Below are positions 13,386 through 21,586 of a DNA stretch of 33,444 nucleotides, one piece after another (the stretch's first letter is position 1; each line of letters begins with the position of its first letter). The notes under the pieces are model-generated. The model was not told where the DNA came from. It was given only the letters and a program-made list of their open reading frames with translations, and did not search any database. The position numbers and the translations under genes were made by a program. The stretch comes from Phallusia fumigata (lineage: Eukaryota > Chordata > Ascidiacea > Phlebobranchia > Ascidiidae). The stretch spans positions 1-33,444 of the forward strand of contig QXVZ01003957.1 in assembly GCA_008931825.1 (NCBI GenBank), given 5' to 3'.

Positions 13386-13629
13386 TTTACACACAACGCT
13401 TGTAATGCATGTAGGCAAATTCGCACCTATCCGACGGGTACAGTTGTTTACGGGTGGCATGATTCATTCTTATGTCTCTAGTGACAGACAGTTTTATGGA
13501 AGATTGNTTTACACACAACGCTTGTAATGCATGTAGGTAAATTCGCACCCTATCTGACGGGTGCAGTTGTTTACGGGTCGCATGATTCATTCTTATGTCT
13601 CTAGTGACAGACAGTTTTATGGAAGATTG
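13386..13629. repeat. Near-identical 121/122-bp duplication around a single N
   Basis: Copies 13386-13506 and 13508-13629 flank the N at 13507. They differ by several substitutions and one inserted base, about the divergence expected between two alleles in a highly polymorphic species. The join may therefore have put both haplotypes in sequence. Confidence 0.85.
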
Positions 13630-14140
13630 ATATGACCATCAGTGAGCAGTGACGTCACGCCTATGGGGCATTTACGTCATAACCAATTATTGAACAGTTG
13701 GTTGTTTTAGGAACAATTTTTGTAAAAATTTCACGAAATTTGGCTGGTATTGTTGGGCGTGCAGTTAACCTGACCCAAAGTTTTACCCGAACTGTAAATC
13801 AGTTTAAATTAATTATTCTCGTCGCAATTTTGCATGTCCCTATAATTTTTTGAAGCAAAAAGCAAAAAACTTTATTATTAAATTTGGTAATGTCATTTAG
13901 GCAACGCCATCTGATAAAAAATGTTGTAGGTTTTGACAGAATAGCTTTTTCAAGCCGCTATATTTTTCCAACTTTTCCAAACCAAAAAAGTTTTTTTGCC
14001 CTTTAAAGAGTTTGCTTTTTTAAAATAACAGAACTCGTTGTAAATAACAGTATTCAAAAAACAGAATTGCGAATACAAGCGTTTCAGCCACTATGTTCAC
14101 AACTTGTTACCTTTACGAGTTTCGTTAAGACCTTATTGTA

Positions 14141-14213
14141 TCACTGATGGTGCATGGTATAAGTTATTGATGAAACGTTTGATAAATAAAGCATGTCACT
14201 TTTAACAAATATT
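14141..14213 (+). repeat. Dispersed repeat with GAAACGTTT and AATAAA core
   Basis: CACTGATGG, then TGATGAAACGTTTGATAAATAAAGC-like sequence and GTCACTTTTAA, recur in diverged form at 15059-15140. Shorter relatives with AAACGTTTGCAAT and AAATG lie at about 23497-23545 and 30891-30935. It looks like the 3' end of a retroelement family that I cannot name. Confidence 0.5.
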
Positions 14214-14402
14214 GGGCGAGTGTATTTTTGTTAAACGGTATTTAACAGTTTCTGGAAAAAATACTAAAAAGCTAAGTGATTTTATGGTGGTTTAAAAACA
14301 TGGCGGACCGTGGTATGTCGTCTTCCGGCTCAAAAAACGTTGTTGTAAAAACCTCAAAAAATACGTTGCTGACCGACGAACTATATTCAAACTGCAACTT
14401 TT

Positions 14403-14625
14403 GTAATCACCTGTTGTCGGAAGCGTGTATGCATGTAGTGAGTGAGTGAATGACGGTAAATTACGCACGGTACTTTATGACTCAACTCATCAAATTGATA
14501 ATTAACACGTGTTNGTAATCACCTGTTGTCGGAAGCGTGTATGCATGTAGTGAGTGAGTGAATGACGGTAAATTACGCACGGTACTTTATGACTCAACTC
14601 ATCAAATTGATAATTAACACGTGTT
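14403..14625. repeat. Identical 111-bp direct duplication around a single N
   Basis: Bases 14403-14513 and 14515-14625 are identical on either side of the N at 14514. It lies in the presumed promoter region of the membrane-protein gene, so its true length there is one copy shorter if this is an assembly artefact. Confidence 0.9.
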
Positions 14626-14765
14626 GTCATCCGCAGTGGATGACATGTTGATGAATACGAAATTGAGAGCAAAGGAAAATACGCTGGTAGTCTGATCAGT
14701 GTAGTATCGAGCATGCGTCAAAATAACGGTCAACTGATTTAATTTCAGAAGATAAAATAATCTAT

Positions 14766-14779
14766 ATTTTTTGTTGCAG
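14766..14779 (+). promoter_or_regulatory. Strong splice acceptor just upstream of a start codon (possible trans-splice site)
   Basis: A T-rich run ending TTTGTTGCAG stands 67 bases before the ATG at 14847. A 3' splice site this close to a start, with no coding exon upstream, fits spliced-leader trans-splicing, which is known in ascidians. An unseen non-coding first exon would look the same. Confidence 0.45.
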
Positions 14780-14846
14780 AAAACGTATTGATAGAGGTAT
14801 TTGTTTTTGTTTGAAGTGAATATTTTGTGAAATCTAAAGCTTGAAA

Positions 14847-17800
14847 ATGGGGATTACAAGCATATTAGCGAGCGTTCTTGCATATCTCTCAGTCTTCTGA
14901 GCACGCTACTCTGTTTTTCGCTCATCCTGGCTTTTGCTCTCAACGACAAGGTGGAATTGATCAAAAATTTAGGTGAGACAACTTTAAACACGGATCAGTT
15001 TGGTACTTTCATAAAATATACGCTAACCTAAACAGTATCATGTTTTATTAATTATAAACACTGATAATGGCATGAGTTATTACCGAAACGTTTGCAGAAT
15101 AAAGCAAGTCGCTTTTAAAAACTATTTGGGCTTGTATATTTTTTATTCAGATGAGAGATTTCTTTAAAGTAACAGCGTTTTTTTGATGTAAAAAATGTTA
15201 AAAAAAGTAAAATTTAGAAACAAAAGAAATAAGGGGAATCCCCCGCCCCAAAGTTTTGGGTTAAAAATTGCGAATTTCGGTCCAGGTTTAGTTTAAAACC
15301 CCTACCCCAACTTCAATTCCCCTAACCTTCGGTATTTGCGGAGTATTTCGCGTTTTGGTGCCAGCCTTAAAAGTTCCAGTGTATATAACATCAGTTCTGA
15401 TTTAGCGCTTCGTGGTTAAACATGATGACGTCATGTCAATTACAAAACTGTTCATTTATGGATCAAATGGTCAAAGGTGCTCAACCATGAACAGACAAAG
15501 TAAAAAAACTGATCGGGATTCGTCCTTGTGATCGTCGCGGGTTCGAACCCCGTAAAAACATTGGAAAACTGTGCATTACCTCATGTACAGTTTATTGCGT
15601 CGCCTCTTGTAAGCTTGGTTTATTTTTTTGCAGGGCTTTTTTCCAGCTCACCCGATGATATATCCAACAAGTATCACATTGACATTGCTCCGGGAAAAAT
15701 AATGGTAAAATTTTAAACCAACATTTTATCGCTGAAATCAGTGTTCCTTGAACATTTGTCGATGCGACACCGTTGGCAAAATTGGTTGGACTTTCGACGC
15801 ACCAGCGATAAAAATTTAATAAAGACGCTTATTATCAAAGTTGTATTTATTGAGATAAAAACATAAAGCTACGAAACGGAATTATTGTGTGACGCCCTTT
15901 TAAAATTAAAACGACGAACCGAACCAAACCAGGGCGTCGCCACGCATAGTTTAAGAATCTATCAAGTTAAACCGGCCTGGTTTAAACAGCAATATTTAAG
16001 CATTGTAACGTCACAAAGGTGCTTCCGCGGTTTTGATGACTCATTCCCGTTTGACCGAAAGTAACCCCGTGACGTAAGCTATGCATCGCTTGAGTGATTT
16101 TGATGCGTGGTTTTACTTTTGCAGACTCTAATAGCCTGGCCAATTGTTTTGGTTTCAAAGTCCTTGGCCGCGGTTTGGTTGAAGAGAACTGCAAGCAAGG
16201 GAACCAGGGTTTTCCGTAAGGTAAAGATGAGCGACATTTTAATATGTGTGATGTTTTTTGGGGGGTTTAATATGCATTTATAGGCCTTTTTATCAGGCGA
16301 TAGGCAGTGAGTTTTGCAGATTTAATACATTTAGAACTGTGACGATCAAATTAATTTAATTACTTTGTTTTTTTGTTTGTTTTTTTATCCTCGGTGGGCG
16401 GAACAACACCTAAATGCGTTTACTTACAATGAGTCCGCCTTCGAGCTACCTGCCTCATTGCATTTCTGTTGGATCATTTTTGCTTTTTTTGAAGTTGGTG
16501 GCCCAATAGGAGTCAACCCATCGGGTTTCTCTGGGTTGGAGCAATGCCGCTTAAAATTCGTGCTCGGGAAAACACAAGCGGCCGGGACAGGATTAGAACC
16601 ATCAACCTTACGATCAAAATACCGCCTAGTTGGCCGAGGGGTTAGTGCTGCCTTGTGTACACAACGTTGTGGGTTCTAATCCCATCTCGGTGTTTCCCTG
16701 AGCAAGAAACTTAAGTGGCATTGCTCCAACCCAGAAGAACCCGATGGGTTGACCCTAATTGAAGTCACCAACTCTCAAAAATCGAAAAATCAAATTAAAA
16801 ATGATCCAACGGAACTGCAATGAGGGGGGGGGCTCGACGGCGGACTCATAATGAGCATAACGTATTCAGGCGTTGTTCCGCAAAATCGCTGGATTCTATT
16901 TCGATGACATTACGCTAAAAATTACCCCAAAACCTTTTTCCAGGAATTTTACCTGGACTGGATAGCTTGTATGGTTTTCACCATTATGTGGATCTTCCAT
17001 TACGACCACGAGCAACATATTATCAACGTACCAGTGGTGGCACTTGTGTGTTTCTTCTCCTATCGTGGCCTCCTTCAAGTTTCCCGCAGATTGGAAGCGA
17101 GCAAATCAGACTTAGAAAGCCTTGGAGTTGATCCGTTGACAGGTGGGTCTTGCGTATGTTGACTAGTAAAGTCCAACTGCAGGCTCGCAGGCCATTTGTG
17201 CCCGGCGAATTTATTTTTGGACCCTCGAAGTGTAACCAGGGCGTTTTAGTCTGGTAACTTTGGTTTGTAGCAGTGTTTTCCAACTAGGGTGTCGTTTCCA
17301 TTGCTCATGGATTACCGCGGTCATATCACAAGAATTGTTTTGCCCATTAAATAAAGTATTACCAGGTATGACGGTGGAAATTGCCTGCAAAATTATTATA
17401 CCTCATAACTAGAAAGCAAAATAACAGCTTTGCTTTATTCTGTTCTTTATATAATTGCCATGTAAGCCGCTATCTCAGCAAAAGGCACCCAGCATAACAA
17501 AAAGGCTTGGGAATCTCTGGTTTAGATTGTTGTAGGCAAAGATTGTGTAAATGGCCGTTTGTTATGCAATACAAGGCATTGTTGTACATTCAAAGGGCTA
17601 TTTACCATTAAATTCATTTTTGTTGACTTGCTTAGTAGTGACATGCTTCCCTTATTATAAACACGGGCCCGCGAAATAACAGTTTCTGATGGCTACGTCA
17701 AAAATAAAGTTGGACCACACAGTGTTAAACCATTAGGTCTGGCTTTTCAGGGATTTTCTACATGCAAGTAACACCTGTTATTGGTTCAGGCAACTTTACT

Positions 17801-20688
17801 GTAGACAACAAATAAATACGGTCTAAATATTGAAGCAATTCGGTTATTTATCTGGTGTCGCAATAATATATTATGTTTGGATAAGATGTTGTATATATTT
17901 ACAGTCCCAAAACTGGATTAATTGTTAGAAAAATAAGCACGTGTTTAAGGTTTTAATGTTGGGAAACCATACAAAATATTATACAGTTGAATGTATATAA
18001 TTCGTACGGCATAACAGCTTAACCAGGAAATCCCAAATATGTCCTCATATTAAGTGATAATATTACTTACATACGATAAGCACAAAATTGTTCTTAGAAT
18101 GCAAAATTCCGTCTTAGTTTCAAGGTCATGGTAAAATGGCAAAGTGAATATGCCCTCTTTGATATTTCTACGTTTCTTTTTAGTAGCTTGCAAACAAGAA
18201 TGCAAAGACATTAAAAATCGTTTTTCGGATTTTAATCCGTCTTTGCGCGGGGTTACTTTTTACCCTGGATTAAATAGTTTGGGTTAAAATTTATGTGGGG
18301 GAAAAACAGGAATCGGTTTTGGTGCCGAAAATAATTCGTTAAGTTTTAGAGAGTTTGGTTTTTTGTTCAATCGACTTCTGCAGATAACAGTGTAGTTTTG
18401 CAAGCGGTTTTCGACGTTTCGACTTCTGTGTTAAATCGAAGTTGACCAATTTTACATCAACAAACAAAGTAATTGTGCCACTACGAGACCTGCACGAAGC
18501 GGTCACGAAAATCCAAAGTCACAAGGGAGAAATGAAAACGTCTTGGAATCGAGAAAAAATCGATTTAAGTGAAACCGATTACGAAGTAAATGAACCAAAT
18601 GCCCAAGTGCTTTTCTCCTGTAAACTTGCTGGAAAATCGGACTGTCTGTTTGCAAACTTTGCTGCAAATCAAGTATTGGTACAGCACGATGTAGTACGTG
18701 GGTATGTAAAGAACATTGTGACGTAATTAATGACGTCAGAAACTTGCTCTTGGTGAAAACAGCTTAACGGTCAAAAAAAACATTTTCCTGAGATAAGAAA
18801 CAGTGAAAAGAAACTAAAAATATTTATTTGTACGCAATTAGACATCTGCCCAGTTTGAAATTGGAAAGATTGTATGTAAAGATATGTGACCTAACACAAG
18901 TGTCCTGTTTTGCATCGAGAAAAGCACACCACTCTGCCAGCTGAAAGAACCATAGACGCATAAGTTTGTGTATTTATTACAAACATCAAGCTTAACTTCG
19001 GTGTTTGAGGAAGTTGTTTTGGGTAAAACAGGGTCACTGACCACCAACAAGTTTCCCAAATCCTTTTCATAACTCAGCTATTGATTTTATCAGTAAAGCT
19101 CGCCTGGTTTAGCAAGCAATCTGATTCGCAATTACCTGGGAGTATTTATTTTTAAAGGGTATTTCAGCCCTTCAGGGCAAATCGGTTTCTAATGAACAGA
19201 AAATGAATTCTAGTCAAGGACTTCTCTTTGTTTTCCCATTTAATAAGTTTTCTTTTTTTTTGCAGAACGCTCTGTCAGTGAGTTCAAGTTGGTGATAATA
19301 CCGTCGTCCGTTTTCCATGCAGTGTGGGCGACCACTGCTATGATGTCAACCATCGCTTATCCAATCGCGTACGCGCCCTCAAGTCACGTGGAAGAAGCCA
19401 TTCCGATGGGTAAGATTGTTAGATCTTGATTGCGGTGGCTGAAGTTTCCAGGAAGCATCTTTAATGATCGAACCAGTTGACCACAACCCTGATCACATCC
19501 TGATAATCTTTCGGCGAATATGTATTTAAAATTCCGACATTCTGAGCTGCTACGCCTGTGGTTTCAAGCCTTTTTGATGCATTTTGCTTTTCTTGGAACT
19601 TTTCATTCCTCTCCTGCCAGACAGGAAGAGATATAAAGTAATATTAGAAAGTCCGGAACTAATGTTCTACCTAACTAGACTTATCATAAATAACTTAACT
19701 ATAAAGTGGAAATTTCGCCCCTGGTTGAAAACCACTGTGCTATGCAGTTTGTCTACGTTATGAAACATATGGAGTACATAAAAACATGAAGGTTCGTTTT
19801 AAAATAGGGGTAGGCAATTATTTTTTCATGGGGCCACATAGGACACATAAAACATTGTGGAAGGACGGGCCAAAAAACCAAATTCTATTCAATAAAATCA
19901 GAAAATAGCATTGTTTTGACAAGCTGGTAAAAGTATATGTGTAATAGAAATATTTTGGCTTTGTAGTTCAAAATTAGCTTTAACGGGTCGGTCAAGGTCA
20001 ACCAATGTCCTGGTCTGCGTTAGAGGCAAAAAATCAATCAAACTGCAAAAATTGATTCCATACGGCTGAATGCAAGTAATACAAAACTTCCGCAAGAACG
20101 TTTATTTTAGGTTCAGCCCTTTAGTTCAACAGTTCGTGCGTGACTTGTAAAAACTTTGACTTTTTGGCCTGTGACTAAACCCTCTCTGATCTGGCAATAC
20201 GTAATTCAAGGGCATAACGCACGCGACGTAAATCATTATTCGACGTGCTTACGTCATAATGGGGAACCGCTTATTTGAAGATACGTCACTGGCGTAAATC
20301 ACATGGCTGACCTGATTCGAAATTTTAATTTTAGACGCCAAGCTTCAAGTTGGTTAACAGATCACTCTTTGTGCCTAGGAAAAATATCTATTTATTGATC
20401 ATGGAAAAGTTTATCCTAAAATAAAACATAAACAAAGGTGATCAAAGTAAAATCGTTTAATTTTAGTTAAAAACACATGTTATTTGTCACGTAGGAATCC
20501 TAAGCGTTGGTTCTTGCTCCACCATTGGATTGTGGTTTATGATTCTCTTCCAAATGTGCTACACCGCTTTGGATCTGACAATCGGCGGGAAAAACACCGA
20601 ACACATCCAGATAATGCATCCCAGCATAATTGCTGTGATAATTGGCATATATCTCTCCAACCATCACTCAGACAGCGGTAAGATATAG
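14847..20688 (+). CDS. Multipass membrane protein of unnamed family, six exons, frameshift in exon 1
   Basis: Exons are 14847-14972, 15634-15704, 16125-16220, 16944-17142, 19266-19409 and 20495-20677. All junctions are GT-AG and in phase, giving about 272 residues. Hydrophobic segments in order: the end of exon 1 (CFSLILAFAL), exon 3 (IMTLIAWPIVLVSK), exon 4 (WIACMVFTIMWIFHY and VPVVALVCFF), exon 5 (WATTAMMSTIAYPIAY) and exon 6 (GLWFMILFQM and IIAVIIGIYL), so about seven spans. The loop SPDDISNKYHIDIAPGK precedes span 2. I do not recognise a named family; the loop followed by a helix faintly recalls uncharacterised invertebrate TspO/MBR-like proteins, which I could not test. Exon 1 opens MGITSILASVLAYLS and then hits TGA, while the next reading frame is open to the donor; a doubled TC in CTCTCAG accounts for the shift. 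After exon 6, a donor (CAGCG/GTAAGA) competes with an in-frame TAG at 20686-20688, so the true end is uncertain. Confidence 0.75.
15059..15140 (+). repeat. Second copy of the GAAACGTTT/AATAAA dispersed repeat
   Basis: It aligns with 14141-14213 through ACTGAT, ATGAGTTATT, GAAACGTTTG, AATAAAGCA and CTTTTAA. It lies in intron 1 of the membrane-protein gene. Confidence 0.5.
15525..15553 (+). mobile_element. tRNA-like B box, SINE fragment
   Basis: GCGGGTTCGAACCCCG is a near-perfect T-arm and B box. No A box or acceptor stem pairs with it, so it is a SINE or tRNA remnant rather than a functional tRNA. It lies in intron 1, 80 bases before exon 2. Confidence 0.5.
16398..16881. mobile_element. Head-to-head SINE pair forming a 484-bp imperfect palindrome
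   Basis: The left arm starts GCGGAACAACACCTAAATGC and the right arm ends with its near complement, GCGTTGTTCCGC. Matching motifs run inward in mirror order: AATGAGTCCGCC, CCTCATTGCA, TTGGATCATTTTT, CAACCCATCGGGTT, CTGGGTTGGAGCAATGCC and GGATTAGAACC. Arms are about 235 bp and differ by perhaps 15-20%. The right half contains a tRNA-like head: A-box-like TTGGCCGAGGGGTTAGTGC and B-box-like GGGTTCTAATCCC with a pairable T arm. It lies in the intron between exons 3 and 4, so the nascent RNA could fold into a long hairpin. Confidence 0.8.
17271..17519. mobile_element. hAT-type MITE, degenerate
   Basis: Left end CAGTGTTTTCCAAC and right end TTGGGAATCTCTG are imperfect inverted repeats. The flanks GTTTGTAG and GTTTAGAT share five of eight bases. 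It lies in the intron after exon 4. Confidence 0.5.
18388..18726 (+). other. Unassigned open frame inside an intron of the membrane-protein gene
   Basis: An open frame of 112 codons ends at TAA 18724-18726. It has protein-like composition and contains VIVPLRDLHEAVTKIQ and NEPNAQVLFSCKLAGKSDC. A possible acceptor, CTGCAGATAACAG, ends at 18390. It has only one internal ATG (in GEMKTSW) and I recognise no family. It could be a cassette exon, a nested gene, a decayed coding relic or chance. It is out of phase with exon 4, which ends in phase 1. Confidence 0.25.
19556..19737. mobile_element. hAT-type MITE with clear 8-bp target-site duplication
   Basis: It runs from CTGTGGTTTCAAGCC to GGTTGAAAACCACTG, inverted termini of the hAT kind. 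The flanks TGCTACGC (19548-19555) and TGCTATGC (19738-19745) match at seven of eight bases. It shares TTTTTGATGCATTTT with the element at 11153, so the two belong to one family. It lies in the intron between exons 5 and 6. Confidence 0.75.
19805..19875. mobile_element. Probable hAT element left-end fragment
   Basis: AGGGGTAGGCAATTATTTTT, then GGGGCCACATAG and GGACGGGCCA, is the typical start of many hAT elements. I could not find a matching right terminus, so the extent is unknown. Confidence 0.35.
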
Positions 20689-21011
20689 TCTCCTAATGCA
20701 TTTCTTGCATTCGAGTAAAAATACACTTGTTTATTTGGCCTGGTTCGGTGCGGTACAGATAGAACAGTTCAAAAATTTTTACTCATAATTTAAAGGGGTT
20801 GTAGTAGGCCAAGCTCACTTCTGTATAATTGATGTACTTGTAAGATAATCTGTACATCGCAAATGAAAAACCGTTTGATACCTGCTTGACCCGATTGGTA
20901 TATTTAAAGTTCTTGTTAATTTTTATCATTGCCATTTACAATGCGACGGCGTATCTTATCCTGATGCAAAACAAATACTTGTCCATTGACTTTACACATT
21001 TTGACCTAAAT

Positions 21012-21116
21012 CAGTGGTTCCCAAACTTTTAATGCAATCCACTTTTGTTTATTTTTCATTCCTTCCCTGCGAGACAAGAAGTGACATAAAGTTATAATAA
21101 AAGTTTGGAACCACTG
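21012..21116. mobile_element. Short hAT-type MITE, 105 bp
   Basis: CAGTGGTTCCCAAACTTTT and AAAGTTTGGAACCACTG are inverted termini differing by about one base. No convincing target-site duplication is visible. Its AATAAA at about 21092 lies downstream of the membrane-protein gene but is part of the repeat. Confidence 0.7.
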
Positions 21117-21395
21117 GTTTACTCGAAAATAAATACTAAATGACATTTTGTTGGTTAATACGAACTGACTTGATGGCGAAATTTTTTGTTTAATCCTTCA
21201 AAATTACAATATACAACATTCAGTAACTAGATAAAAATGTAAAGACATTTATTAAAGACTTATTGGGTTAGCAAAATATTTACCTTTAGGAAAAAAATAG
21301 CTTGTTACTTGAGCACAGTTCATTATATTCATTATATTTAGTTCGAAATTGTGTTTTTTGTCGGAAAAAATCGTTTTGCGATCACGATTCTACAG

Positions 21396-21422
21396 CATCC
21401 AAAAACTATTTGTTCCTGTGTG
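21396..21422 (+). other. Possible 27-bp microexon of the membrane-protein gene
   Basis: TTCTACAG precedes and GTAAGA follows a 27-base block that enters and leaves in phase 1, matching exon 6. It would add ASKNYLFLC. Such a short fit can be accidental, and it supplies no terminal membrane span or stop. Confidence 0.2.
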
Positions 21423-21496
21423 GTAAGATCATCCCAAAATGACCGACAATTTTCACCAAATAACTTTATTACGGGAAGCTTATTTATGATTTCAGG

Positions 21497-21586
21497 AAAG
21501 TTTAAATCCCANAAAACACTTTGCCTTTCGATTCCGCGGCAAGAGAAGTGCGTATGCGCAAAACGATGACGACAACACAATTCATG
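21497..21586 (+). other. First exon (leader plus start) of the cytokine-like gene, containing an N
   Basis: TTATGATTTCAG ends at 21496 and a GTAAGT donor follows 21586. The ATG at 21566 gives seven codons in phase 0 before the donor. The acceptor-like end fits trans-splicing or a further upstream non-coding exon. The N at 21512 lies in the untranslated part. If the N is dropped, a second frame continuous with exon 6 of the upstream gene is also open across the whole exon. Confidence 0.5.

Larger units (their letters stand above)
6750..14765. other. Intergenic stretch of about 8 kb without a convincing gene
   Basis: It separates the start of the minus-strand USP gene from the plus-strand membrane-protein gene, so it should contain both promoters. 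I find no run of phase-consistent exons in it. It holds two hAT-type elements, a tRNA-SINE relic, a GTTGA-type pentamer repeat, two short exact hairpins near 9708-9740 (GGCTCATTTTTGAGCC and ATGTTGCAACAT) and three N-flanking duplications. The less AT-rich part at about 9080-9460 is the best guess for a promoter or first exon. Confidence 0.5.

Noticed and set aside
13386-13629. Biological tandem duplication
   Set aside because: The junction is exactly a single N, as at four other places, so an assembly join is the better explanation.
14141-14180. Hammerhead ribozyme (CTGATGG ... GAAAC)
   Set aside because: The core needs CTGANGA and proper stems; neither this copy nor the one at 15059 meets it.
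16627-16690. tRNA gene on the plus strand
   Set aside because: A and B boxes and a T arm are present, but the acceptor stem does not close and the sequence continues into a SINE body.
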